Source: Haemophilus parainfluenzae
Lineage (GTDB): Bacteria; Pseudomonadota; Gammaproteobacteria; Enterobacterales; Pasteurellaceae
DNA: 8,572 nt
NCBI GenBank assembly: GCA_018381425.1
Contig: JAGZRY010000054.1
Location: 1-8,572, forward strand
Direction: 5' to 3'
Shown piece by piece: positions 1 through 5,220 of the stretch (the first letter of the stretch is position 1; each line of letters opens with the position of its first letter). Both the position numbers and the translations under genes were made by a program. The notes under the pieces were generated by a model. The model ran no database searches and was not told the DNA's origin. It worked only from the letters and a program-made list of their open reading frames with translations.

Positions 1-579
1 CGATGCATATTCCTGCCATTTGCTTACCGGAAATGATTCATTCGTGTGCGTTATCGGTTCTTTGTTTTCTCCCGGTTTCCTCATCGTAACGATGTAATCG
101 GCAATGCCCTGACGGCTCATAGCGCTATCTTTTTTTAACTGCTTGTGTAATAACCCTATTGCTTTCGTGCGTTGCATAGCTACCACCGGATCTTTCCAGA
201 TTGTGATTTTGCTATGGTAGTAAAATCCATAATCCTGGAATAACTCTCTCAATATGCCCGGAAAATCTCGTAAACCAATAAATCCATCGCTTGCCTTTGT
301 TGTAGGAAGGTCCATGCAGTGGATGCTGACTAATCTCCCTGGTTTGGTTATCCGGAATAGTTCAGCTACGATATAGCCAAACTGTTTATAAAACTCTTCT
401 GTACTGCGGCAGTTGCCTAAATCTCTCGGGCTGTCACTGTAAGTGTACAGATCCTCGAAAGGTGGACTAAAAATCGAATAGCCCATTGATTCGTCCGGTA
501 GACCCTGCATCACTTCGCAGGAATCTCCGTTGTATAATGCGTAATGTTCTGTAATTACTTGATTGATTACTTTTTTCAT
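1..579 (-). CDS. DNA methyltransferase, N4/N6 amino-type (partial, C-terminus beyond the window)
   Basis: The frame stays open from an ATG at 579 to the left edge (193 codons) and lacks its C-terminus. The start is preceded by AAAGGAGAAGAA. About residues 14-28 carry 'YALYNGDSCEVMQGL', followed near residue 37 by 'SPPF', the (D/N/S)PP(Y/F) catalytic motif IV of amino-methyltransferases that modify exocyclic N4 of cytosine or N6 of adenine. A later stretch 'LFRITKPGRLVSIHC' matches the helix and strand after motif IV. Motif IV near the N-terminus implies the beta-class order, so the SAM-binding FxGxG motif should lie beyond the window. It is the last early gene visible on this strand, 11 nt after the 591-908 gene. 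No endonuclease partner is visible, so an orphan phage methyltransferase protecting its own DNA is the likeliest role (inference). Target base and sequence cannot be read from this part. Confidence 0.85.
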   Translation of the reverse strand, partial: MKKVINQVITEHYALYNGDSCEVMQGLPDESMGYSIFSPPFEDLYTYSDSPRDLGNCRSTEEFYKQFGYIVAELFRITKPGRLVSIHCMDLPTTKASDGFIGLRDFPGILRELFQDYGFYYHSKITIWKDPVVAMQRTKAIGLLHKQLKKDSAMSRQGIADYIVTMRKPGENKEPITHTNESFPVSKWQEYAS

Positions 580-590
580 TTCTTCTCCTT

Positions 591-908
591 TCAAAAAAAC
601 AGTGTTTCTTGTATTGCGTTCTTTGATATGCCGAGCTCTTGCATAGCTTGCTTTATGATTTTTATTGCTTCTGCTGGTGTATAAGCCTGATTCCTTTTAG
701 GTGTTGAACTTTTCTTCCAGTCATTCCACGATACTATCCAGTAAAACAATCCTGTATGGGGATAATCAGGTAGAGTGTAATCTATATCTGCAATATAAAC
801 GATAATATATTTTGGATATCTTCCAATGGATACCTCGCTTTCGTCATATGACTTCTTATACATGATTGCTTTCTTTTTCAATAGCTTTTCTATTTCTTTT
901 AGATCCAT
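591..908 (-). CDS. Unknown early phage protein, 105 aa
   Basis: I do not recognise this protein. The frame is open upstream to a TTG at 986, but the ATG at 908 is the better start because GGAGG lies 9 nt before it. The protein begins 'MDLKEIEKLLKKKAIMYKKS', a basic amphipathic helix. It continues with a beta-rich middle ('PKYIIVYIADIDYTLPDY', 'GLFYWIVSWNDW') and ends in a helical part containing 'TPAEAIKIIKQAMQELGIS'. No membrane segment or signal peptide is visible, so it is probably cytosolic. It lies between the zinc-ribbon gene and the methyltransferase and is probably co-transcribed with them. Its ribosome binding site is one arm of a 12-bp inverted repeat (918-929 with 1027-1038), which could mask it. 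Confidence 0.7.
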   Translation of the reverse strand: MDLKEIEKLLKKKAIMYKKSYDESEVSIGRYPKYIIVYIADIDYTLPDYPHTGLFYWIVSWNDWKKSSTPKRNQAYTPAEAIKIIKQAMQELGISKNAIQETLFF

Positions 909-917
909 ATTCGATGC

Positions 918-1038
918 CCTCCATCCATGCGTCAAACTGCCCTCCCTTCCCGCACGCACCTGGCTGAGCTTTTGCCTTTTTATCAACTCTCCACTGCATG
1001 AAATAGGGTCGTTGTCTTGCTCAACACATGGATGGAGG
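918..1038 (-). repeat. Inverted repeat covering the Shine-Dalgarno of the 908 gene
   Basis: CCTCCATCCATG at 918-929 and CATGGATGGAGG at 1027-1038 are perfect 12-bp inverted arms about 97 nt apart. In the leftward transcript the downstream arm contains the GGAGG used by the gene starting at 908, and the upstream arm is its exact complement. Pairing would hide that ribosome binding site. The long loop makes a functional structure uncertain. Confidence 0.45.
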
Positions 1039-1066
1039 ACACCATTTTAATTTACTGATTGTTTGC

Positions 1067-1210
1067 CTATCGTTCCCGCCTGAGCCGCTTATAGTTTGCG
1101 TTATACCAGCGTTCACATTGCTTACAGTAGGCATTGTACCGGTTTTGTGTTTTCATGAATCTAAAATTACTTTCCGGCTTGTATTTGCCGCACATGCTGC
1201 ACTTTCGCAT
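1067..1210 (-). CDS. Small zinc-ribbon protein, 47 aa
   Basis: This small ORF starts with 'MRKCSMCGKYKPESNFRF' and contains 'YCKQCERWYNANYKR' before a TAG at 1067-1069. Two CxxC pairs (CSMC and CKQC) about 25 residues apart predict one zinc ribbon, followed by a basic tail, as in many small phage proteins and in the zinc parts of HNH proteins. The HNH catalytic histidines are absent, so a nuclease call is not supported. The ATG is 8 nt past the Rep stop. An in-frame GTG at 1225 overlaps that stop and has AAAGGATGGTGAT upstream, so it is an alternative start adding five residues. Either way it is translationally linked to rep. DNA or RNA binding is an inference. Confidence 0.75.
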   Translation of the reverse strand: MRKCSMCGKYKPESNFRFMKTQNRYNAYCKQCERWYNANYKRLRRER

Positions 1211-1217
1211 TACATTT

Positions 1218-2117
1218 TCACGCACTGTTATCACCATCCTTTATCGGGTCCCATTTACGCAGCTGCGCATATATGTATATCCCCGCATTTACCTGATTAA
1301 CAAAGACTTGTGCATCCTTAAATACGTATCCTTTATATTCCTGTTTCAGCATCCTCTCAATCGCATAAAAGTCTTCTTTCATGGCGCGCGCATGTTTCCG
1401 CTTGAACGTTGAGTGATTCTTCCGGATGGTCGGTTGTTTCAGATTGCCCCGGCTCGTATTCCATCTACGTTTTCCTCGCGGCTTTTTGGTAATATAGTTT
1501 GCCATCCCGGTAACGCCATCTTCGTCATAATCGATCGGCCGTAGTTCATTACGTTTGCCTTTTTTCCACAACTTGTTAAGTTCGTCCATCGTCAACCCTC
1601 GATCTATTACAAAATGATGATGGCAACGTACTTCATCTTCCTGCCATTCTGTGATGTAAAGATACTTTGCCCTTGGCTTCCCCTGCTTTTTCAAACGTTC
1701 GTTCACACGGCGAAAGAAGTTCCGGATATCTTTCAATGCTTCTTCCAATGATTCTGGTTCTCTTGCATATGTAAAGGTTATCCAGTAACCTGTCATAAAG
1801 TTAACATTCAAAAGACGGATCACATGCTTTCTGGCATTCTTATCATTAAGGTTCTGCATCTCCTCCTTTGTCGGTTTCCTTCTCCCGATCGGGATCTGGC
1901 TCCATCTTGTAAACTCCGGGTATATTTCCACTTCTAACTGCGTTCCTGAGTAGATCGACTTTGTAGCGTATACGCTTTTTATCTTTCCGTTTCTTAAGGC
2001 ACGTTCAATTTGAGATTCTGACAACATACTTGCCTGTGTATCAAATGCCCTTTCATATTCATAGTCGAGATAGCGCTGTATTGTTGGTCTTCCTCGTTGT
2101 CTATTGTGTTTCTTCAT
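1218..2117 (-). CDS. rep: HUH-type replication initiation protein (REP_ORF2/G2P-like)
   Basis: A 299-aa protein from the ATG at 2117 (AAGGAAGAGGTAC upstream; a TTG 42 nt earlier is less likely). Residues about 165-171 read 'CHHHFVI', the metal-binding HUH motif, in the context 'YLYITEWQEDEVRCHHHF'. The catalytic tyrosine is probably Y208 in 'MANYITKKPRGKRRW', followed by 'SRGNLKQP', a pattern shared by rolling-circle Rep proteins of the ORF2/G2P family found in filamentous phages, plasmids and Bacillota prophages. Such enzymes nick one strand at an origin and stay covalently joined to the 5' end. A basic N-terminus (KKHNRQRGRPTIQR) may bind DNA. The gene has a 176-nt leader with inverted repeats and is followed at once by a zinc-ribbon gene. 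The family call is confident; whether it replicates the whole phage or only starts a sub-element is not known. Confidence 0.85.
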   Translation of the reverse strand: MKKHNRQRGRPTIQRYLDYEYERAFDTQASMLSESQIERALRNGKIKSVYATKSIYSGTQLEVEIYPEFTRWSQIPIGRRKPTKEEMQNLNDKNARKHVIRLLNVNFMTGYWITFTYAREPESLEEALKDIRNFFRRVNERLKKQGKPRAKYLYITEWQEDEVRCHHHFVIDRGLTMDELNKLWKKGKRNELRPIDYDEDGVTGMANYITKKPRGKRRWNTSRGNLKQPTIRKNHSTFKRKHARAMKEDFYAIERMLKQEYKGYVFKDAQVFVNQVNAGIYIYAQLRKWDPIKDGDNSA

Positions 2118-2293
2118 GTACCTCTTCCTTTTCCGTCGTTTTGTTAATATCCATTTCAAGGCCGGTAAGGACTATTCAAAATACCTTTATTTGCTTGCAT
2201 TTTAGACACTTTATGGTACAATAAAAGTAAGTTGAATAGTCAACTACCCACTATGAAAAGAATGTTCTTCTCGCAAGCTGAAACATTCTTTTT
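2118..2293. promoter_or_regulatory. rep leader / candidate origin with competing inverted repeats
   Basis: Non-coding stretch between rep and the 2294-2818 gene. GACTATTCAA at 2170-2179 is an exact inverted repeat of TTGAATAGTC at 2232-2241. The right arm is also part of a local hairpin, GTTGA-ATAG-TCAAC (2231-2244), so in the rep mRNA the two pairings exclude each other. Such structures fit either a rolling-circle double-strand origin next to its rep gene or a leader that controls rep expression. A clear minus-strand promoter for rep is not visible; TTGACT at 2243-2238 is a possible -35 but no good -10 follows at normal spacing. Confidence 0.4.
2195..2222 (+). promoter_or_regulatory. Rightward sigma-A-like promoter opposite the rep leader
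   Basis: TTGCAT (2195-2200), a 16-nt spacer, then TACAAT (2217-2222). It points away from rep, and no plus-strand coding sequence follows. A terminator comes about 30-65 nt after the expected start. Confidence 0.45.
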
Positions 2294-2295
2294 TT
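2229..2295 (+). ncRNA. Candidate ~65-nt antisense RNA to the rep leader
   Basis: A promoter at 2195-2222 and an intrinsic terminator at 2256-2295 bracket a short stretch with no ORF. The predicted RNA would form a 5' hairpin (GTTGA-ATAG-TCAAC) plus the terminator hairpin. It would be fully complementary to a leftward transcript reading from the 2294-2818 gene into rep. Rolling-circle plasmids commonly limit Rep with such countertranscribed RNAs (known biology). Its existence here is inferred from promoter and terminator only. Confidence 0.35.
2256..2295 (+). terminator. Intrinsic terminator (7-T run rightward; 4-T run leftward)
   Basis: AAGAATGTT (2258-2266) pairs with AACATTCTT (2282-2290), with an inner CTT/AAG that can extend the stem, followed by seven T. 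On the minus strand the same stem is followed by only TTTTC, just after the stop of the 2294-2818 gene, so it may be weakly bidirectional. Confidence 0.6.
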
Positions 2296-2818
2296 ATACT
2301 CTTCTGATCGCGCTGAGCATATCGTCGTAGACCTTTATCCGTTGCTTGTATTTCATGTTCTCGTCGATTCTATAAGCACCAACATAGAGCCTATTATTGG
2401 TGATCAGCATGAAGATGGAATCACTGCACAGAGCGACGCGTATGTCATTGCTCTTGTCTGCTTCCTGTATTTCCAGCAGCAGCTCCCTCTGCATCTGTTT
2501 TATCGTCTGCGGTGCATCCTTTGCGTATCTCATTTCCTGTTTCGCTTCCTCGTATGCCTGCATGATGATGTGCCGTAATATACACGCATCATCTTCTGAC
2601 GATTCTTCCAGCCTTTCATCATTCAACACCGTTCCATCATCGAACTGAAATTCAAAGCAGTGGATTGCGCGCCTTGTATTCAGCTTTTCTTCATAGACTG
2701 CATCTCTTTCCTCTTCTACCAGTTTTGATAGATATGACTTTACGCACTGATACAGATTTCCATTGAAGATCCGCCGTTCCATATCATCATAATCTTTGAA
2801 AAATATACGTAATGGCAT
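2294..2818 (-). CDS. Unknown early phage protein, 174 aa
   Basis: I do not recognise a family. The preferred start is the ATG at 2818, with AAGGAG 8 nt upstream. An ATG at 2836 overlaps the preceding stop (TAATG) but has no ribosome binding site. The protein starts 'MPLRIFFKDYDDMERRIFNG', has a charged helical centre rich in Glu, Lys and Gln ('YEEAKQEMRYAKDAPQTIKQ'), and ends in a beta-like part ('FMLITNNRLYVGAYRID'). No signal peptide or membrane segment is seen, so it is probably cytosolic. It is the gene immediately upstream of the rep leader and its end coincides with a terminator hairpin. A link to replication is positional inference only. Confidence 0.7.
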   Translation of the reverse strand: MPLRIFFKDYDDMERRIFNGNLYQCVKSYLSKLVEEERDAVYEEKLNTRRAIHCFEFQFDDGTVLNDERLEESSEDDACILRHIIMQAYEEAKQEMRYAKDAPQTIKQMQRELLLEIQEADKSNDIRVALCSDSIFMLITNNRLYVGAYRIDENMKYKQRIKVYDDMLSAIRRV

Positions 2819-2835
2819 ACCGTTATCTCCTTCCA

Positions 2836-3066
2836 TTATTTTTTTATATATACCTGCGTGTTATATGTCCCTAGTCGCTCTGCCACAGCTTCTGATTCGC
2901 AAAGGATATCAATATGATTACCTGTGTAATTGCCAGTGTCCTGCGCCACATACTCTTTACCATTGATTAACACGATAGTACCGTATGGTATTACAGCAGG
3001 ATCAACATCAATGGTCACTCCGATCTCCGGATCAGCTCCACTGGCCGTTGCTGATGTGATATCCAT
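2836..3066 (-). CDS. 3D (Asp-Asp-Asp) domain protein, C-terminal part, 76 aa
   Basis: The sequence 'GVTIDVDPAVIPYGTIVLIN' followed by 'YVAQDTGNYTGNHIDILC' is characteristic of the 3D domain, a double-psi beta barrel named for three conserved Asp; here these are in DVDP, DTG and HIDI. Relatives include resuscitation-factor and MltA-like cell-wall proteins, so a peptidoglycan-related role is possible. The first strand of the fold ('GEFRITYY') is encoded upstream in the same frame, between this ATG and the TGA ending the 3106-3333 ORF. The two ORFs together therefore look like one 165-residue protein split by a nonsense codon. The ATG at 3066 has only a distant AGGA, so independent translation would be weak and would give an incomplete fold. 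Confidence 0.65.
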   Translation of the reverse strand: MDITSATASGADPEIGVTIDVDPAVIPYGTIVLINGKEYVAQDTGNYTGNHIDILCESEAVAERLGTYNTQVYIKK

Positions 3067-3105
3067 GCCATAGTATGTTATCCTAAACTCACCAGGCAGA
3101 GCTGT

Positions 3106-3333
3106 TCATTTCGGTTGTGATTCCAGCTTCGCGATTTCCTTATTCTTTTCCTGCAGCACAGCGTTCTGCTCTTTGACGATCTGCCGGACCATCTGCAGCT
3201 CTTCGTTTGTTACTCTGTTCAGCAGCTGCAGTCTTTCTATCTCTTCTGTCTGCGCGTTGCTCCATATGGTCGTATAGATGCCAAGACCAAGAAAAGCTGC
3301 ACCGATCAGTAGCCGGCGGAAGCTGCTACGCAT
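3106..3333 (-). CDS. Membrane-anchored coiled-coil protein, N-terminal part of the 3D-domain protein
   Basis: The start is the ATG at 3333, with GGAG 7 nt upstream and an 8-nt overlap with the stop of the preceding gene. An ATG at 3357 lacks a usable ribosome binding site. The 75 residues contain a basic N-terminus, a hydrophobic segment at about 8-26 ('LLIGAAFLGLGIYTTIW') and then a heptad-like helix rich in Glu, Gln and Leu to the end. This is the usual anchor-plus-linker architecture in front of an extracellular 3D domain. The frame is closed by TGA at 3106-3108 and reopens in the same frame, without a shift, into 3D-domain sequence. Either this is a recent nonsense mutation, or the TGA is read through at some rate. 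Confidence 0.65.
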   Translation of the reverse strand: MRSSFRRLLIGAAFLGLGIYTTIWSNAQTEEIERLQLLNRVTNEELQMVRQIVKEQNAVLQEKNKEIAKLESQPK

Positions 3334-3541
3334 GCGCAATCTCCGCAGGAATCCCATCTTCCAGAAATGTACCGTCTGGCTCCATTTGTATGACCATAGA
3401 TTCCCCTACACGATCTGTTACTTTTATGGCATTGGCTGCAACCATCTCAACACGCAATTCCTTTGTTGACAGTCCCCAGTCCTCTAAATGCCGTAAGCAC
3501 TTATACTGTGCTATCGTTTTGATTTCTACATTACATTTCAT
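3326..3541 (-). CDS. Unknown early phage protein, 71 aa
   Basis: The ATG at 3541 follows AAAGGAAATGACAT, and the previous gene stops 3 nt before it. The product begins 'MKCNVEIKTIAQYKCLRHLE' and includes 'GLSTKELRVEMVAANAIKVT' and an acidic C-terminal part ending 'IPAEIAHA'. No membrane segment or known motif is recognised. It overlaps the start of the anchor/coiled-coil ORF by 8 nt, so translation is probably coupled. The function is unknown. Confidence 0.65.
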   Translation of the reverse strand: MKCNVEIKTIAQYKCLRHLEDWGLSTKELRVEMVAANAIKVTDRVGESMVIQMEPDGTFLEDGIPAEIAHA

Positions 3542-3544
3542 ATG

Positions 3545-3778
3545 TCATTTCCTTTCACGAAATCTTTTCCATCTTCTTTTATCTATCCTAAATCTTATTT
3601 CATAATACAGCGCATAGATGATGAGAACCATTATGCCGATAATCGTAGGTATCCACATAGGCGCCAATATCCATAGCCATGACCATGTGATAACGTTCCC
3701 GAGTTTCAACCCTATAAATAAGATCGTTAAGGCTCCAAAAAAGCCGATTCCTCCTACACTTGAATTCCTATCTTTCAT
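3545..3778 (-). CDS. Small two-helix membrane protein, phage 'transmembrane Fragile-X-F' type
   Basis: The ATG at 3778 has GAGG 7 nt upstream. The 77-aa product starts 'MKDRNSSVGGIGFFGALTIL' and continues 'FIGLKLGNVITWSWLWILAP', then a long hydrophobic stretch and a very basic tail (RFRIDKRRWKRFRERK). The GGIGFxGxLTxxFIxLKL...ITWSWxWxLxPxWIP pattern is typical of small phage proteins that databases call 'transmembrane Fragile-X-F protein', a name without functional meaning. The first helix spans about residues 9-28 and the second about 32-60; the basic tail should face the cytoplasm by the positive-inside rule. The role is unknown. It is co-transcribed with its neighbours. Confidence 0.75.
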   Translation of the reverse strand: MKDRNSSVGGIGFFGALTILFIGLKLGNVITWSWLWILAPMWIPTIIGIMVLIIYALYYEIRFRIDKRRWKRFRERK

Positions 3779-3852
3779 TCTGATTCCTCATCCTTTCCCG
3801 GTGTGCAATGACACTTATCTTTTAGCGTTCTACGTAATACCCTTTCTTTCAA
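3775..3852 (-). CDS. Possible 25-aa ORF (TTG start)
   Basis: An ORF reading 'KERVLRRTLKDKCHCTPGKD' and ending EESE overlaps the start of the membrane-protein gene (GAATGA). Its composition looks coding and it fills the gap after the inverted gene. However, the only start is a TTG without a clear ribosome binding site. It may instead be the tail of a longer ancestral frame. Confidence 0.25.
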   Translation of the reverse strand: MKERVLRRTLKDKCHCTPGKDEESE

Positions 3853-3856
3853 TATT

Positions 3857-4084
3857 TTATCTACTGTATTGCTTAAGGAAATCATTGAAAACCAGATGAA
3901 GGAGCATGAAAATTATATCCCCGTAAAAGATTCTTCACAAGGATATGGACAGGCAGATATCAAAGGAGTTTTGAAGGAGATACTTAATCAGCTGAAAAAG
4001 CTTAATTGCGTTGTAATCTTCTTTTTCCATTGCTTCCAGTTCCCTTCGTTTATAATATTCTAAAGCTTTTAGCGTGTCTGACAT
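3857..4084 (-). pseudogene. Early gene disrupted by an internal 133-bp inversion (75 codons when restored)
   Basis: The ATG at 4084 has AAAGGAG 7-8 nt upstream and encodes 'MSDTLKALEYYKRRELEAME' and then KEDYNAIK. After codon 28 the minus-strand frame turns into an unrelated tail and stops at 3935, giving 49 residues. On the plus strand the segment 3875-4005 encodes helical, charged, coding-like sequence ('KEIIENQMKEHENYIPVKDS', 'GVLKEILNQLKKL'). Flipping 3873-4005 between TTAAG and CTTAA joins the two in frame and ends KQYSR at a TAA (3857-3859), with no other change needed. The restored protein would be a highly charged helical 75-mer of unknown function. In the orientation seen here the gene encodes only the hybrid 49-mer. 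Confidence 0.65.
3873..4005. other. Inverted segment (microinversion or invertible switch)
   Basis: The 133-bp stretch is bounded by TTAAG (3873-3877) and CTTAA (4001-4005). Coding signal runs on the plus strand inside it and on the minus strand on its right side. Reversing it restores a full reading frame. The inverted repeats are only 5 bp, short for a dedicated invertase, so a template-switch event or an assembly artefact is also possible. Confidence 0.6.
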
Positions 4085-4112
4085 ATGCGTTCTCCTTTCA
4101 ATTATTTTTTAT

Positions 4113-4141
4113 TTGTTACGATTCTTTCCCTATGATATTAT
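4113..4141 (+). promoter_or_regulatory. Promoter of the first plus-strand moron
   Basis: TTGTTA (4113-4118), a 17-nt spacer, TATTAT (4136-4141), then exactly 28 nt to the ATG. The identical arrangement occurs at 5164-5192 in front of the second moron. Confidence 0.7.
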
Positions 4142-4169
4142 TTACCTGTATGGAAAGGGGGTGAATAAT

Positions 4170-4496
4170 ATGGATGATTTAACCAAAGAACAGAAATTGT
4201 TACTGTGCAGCATGTATAAAGATTACCTTACTTTAAGCGATTGTCTTCCGCCTGAAAATGCTAACTATTTCAACGATTCAGATAGTATTACTAATCAATA
4301 TTTTGACGGTCATAATGCCGAATATGTTTCTGATCTGTGTTGGAAATTGAAAACAAAAGGGTATATTACTTGCACACTCGGCGATGATCTTGCAAACAAT
4401 GTTCGTTTAACAGACAAGACTATTATTTACTTTGAAAATCGTTTTAAAAACAAGTTAAAATCAGTAGTTTCGTTTATAGCTAGCTTAAAAGAGTAG
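4170..4496 (+). CDS. Unknown moron protein, 108 aa, possible winged helix
   Basis: It lies against the direction of the surrounding early genes and has its own promoter and terminator. The ATG at 4170 follows GGAAAGGGGGTGAATAAT; a GTG at 4161 is in frame but falls inside the ribosome binding site. The product begins 'MDDLTKEQKLLLCSMYKDYL' and has a middle 'HNAEYVSDLCWKLKTKGYIT' followed by a beta-hairpin-like 'NNVRLTDKTIIYFENRF'. The order helix, helix, then 'VxDLxxKLxxKGYI' and a strand pair resembles small winged-helix proteins of phages (YjcQ-like), so nucleic-acid binding is plausible, but I am not sure. It is probably expressed in the lysogen independently of the early operon (inference from its own promoter). 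Confidence 0.7.
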   Translation: MDDLTKEQKLLLCSMYKDYLTLSDCLPPENANYFNDSDSITNQYFDGHNAEYVSDLCWKLKTKGYITCTLGDDLANNVRLTDKTIIYFENRFKNKLKSVVSFIASLKE

Positions 4497-4519
4497 ATGT
4501 TACAGCATCTGCTTTTTTT
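4493..4519 (+). terminator. Intrinsic terminator after the 4170 gene
   Basis: GTAGATG (4493-4499) pairs with CATCTGC (4506-4512), one pair being G-T, with a six-base loop, followed by seven T. The stem includes the stop codons of both converging genes (TAG at 4494-4496 and, on the other strand, TAA at 4500-4502). Confidence 0.75.
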
Positions 4520-4802
4520 GTCGCAGCGTTAACCATTTTTTTATTTCGTCTCTCGACATTAGTTTGATATCTCTATTTTCTTGATATGGCGAAATAATCT
4601 GTATAGCAACCATCAGCAAATCTTTATCAATTAAAATCGTTTTTGTTTCTCTGTCAAAATGTAGAGCGCTTGGCACTTCAGTTTTTCGTGGATGCCCATT
4701 ATTCGTCCACGAAAGAATCTCCCATATGATATCCTTAGCAGACATATCTTTTAATTCAACGCTTTCAATTGCTGTATGTGGTTTTTTCTTAATTCTTTTC
4801 AT
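4500..4802 (-). CDS. Unknown early phage protein, 100 aa
   Basis: The ATG at 4802 has AGAGGAG about 8 nt upstream and lies 15 nt after the previous stop. The N-terminus is basic ('MKRIKKKPHTAIESVELKDM'), followed by 'AKDIIWEILSWTNNGHPRKT', a strand-like 'TKTILIDKDLLMVAIQII', and a basic C-terminus ('DEIKKWLTLRQKKQML'). No family is recognised and no membrane segment is seen. It forms a two-gene unit with the 4818-5120 gene and converges on the first moron, sharing the terminator hairpin at 4493-4519. Confidence 0.7.
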   Translation of the reverse strand: MKRIKKKPHTAIESVELKDMSAKDIIWEILSWTNNGHPRKTEVPSALHFDRETKTILIDKDLLMVAIQIISPYQENRDIKLMSRDEIKKWLTLRQKKQML

Positions 4803-4817
4803 TTTGTATTCTCCTCT

Positions 4818-5120
4818 TCATGGCCATTCTATATTCAATTTTCCAATGCATCTAATTGCCTCACCTAAATAAGAGCACGTTCCTCGGCTTTCCCCTGAAA
4901 CTATAATTAAACCATCACTTATATACCTTAAAATATTAGTGATCGATTCATCTACGTACTCCAATTCCGCACCGATTTTATTGAGCCCATTTTTGATATT
5001 TACAACAAACTCAATCGCTTCAGGCAGATAATCTGTATCTATCCCATCCTGAGCATTCTCATTTAATCCTTTATTTACAAAATCGCAAATATTCACGATT
5101 GTTTGGTTTAATTTAACCAT
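4818..5120 (-). CDS. Unknown early phage protein, 100 aa
   Basis: The ATG at 5120 follows GAAAGGAGAATACTA. The product starts 'MVKLNQTIVNICDFVNKGLN', is acidic and mostly helical, and ends 'LGEAIRCIGKLNIEWP'. I recognise no motif. It is divergent from the second moron, so its own promoter would have to overlap 5121-5200; I could not identify one. It may instead depend on readthrough from the early promoter at 6147-6175 passing the opposing gene. Confidence 0.7.
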   Translation of the reverse strand: MVKLNQTIVNICDFVNKGLNENAQDGIDTDYLPEAIEFVVNIKNGLNKIGAELEYVDESITNILRYISDGLIIVSGESRGTCSYLGEAIRCIGKLNIEWP

Positions 5121-5163
5121 TAGTATTCTCCTTTCGTGCTATGTTGTAGTTTTTTTTGTATAC

Positions 5164-5192
5164 TTGTTGCTGGTTCTTCCTCGTGGTATTAT
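5164..5192 (+). promoter_or_regulatory. Promoter of the second plus-strand moron
   Basis: TTGTTG (5164-5169), a 17-nt spacer, TATTAT (5187-5192), then 28 nt to the ATG. Spacing and -10 are the same as at 4113-4141, and both leaders contain GGAAAGGGGGTGA at the same distance from the start codon. Confidence 0.7.
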
Positions 5193-5220
5193 TTAACCAA
5201 ACGGAAAGGGGGTGAGCTAA

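Noticed and set aside
856..999. Minus-strand 47-codon frame starting 'MQWRVDKKAKAQPGACGKGG' and its overlapping alternative from TTG 986
   Set aside because: Neither start has a ribosome binding site, and the frame overlaps the better-supported 591-908 gene by 53 nt.
826..1412. Plus-strand ORFs at 826-1050, 1028-1300 and 1134-1412
   Set aside because: They lie opposite real minus-strand genes (908 gene, zinc-ribbon, Rep), lack ribosome binding sites and have shadow-like composition.
2030..2648. Plus-strand ORFs at 2030-2224, 2342-2578 and 2397-2648
   Set aside because: Shadows of rep and the 174-aa gene; rich in Ser, Cys and Phe and with no translation signal.
3207..3899. Plus-strand ORFs at 3207-3605, 3278-3469 and 3618-3899
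   Set aside because: They run antisense to the well-spaced minus-strand genes and have no ribosome binding sites.
3998..4003. AAGCTT (HindIII) at the inversion joint as a cloning or proximity-ligation scar
   Set aside because: A fill-in ligation scar would show a duplicated AGCT; only a single site is present. An assembly error still cannot be excluded without reads.
3869..4063. Plus-strand ORF from TTG 3869 as an independent gene
   Set aside because: It has no promoter or ribosome binding site, and its good part stops exactly at the inversion joint near 4005; it is better explained as the flipped centre of the 4084 gene.
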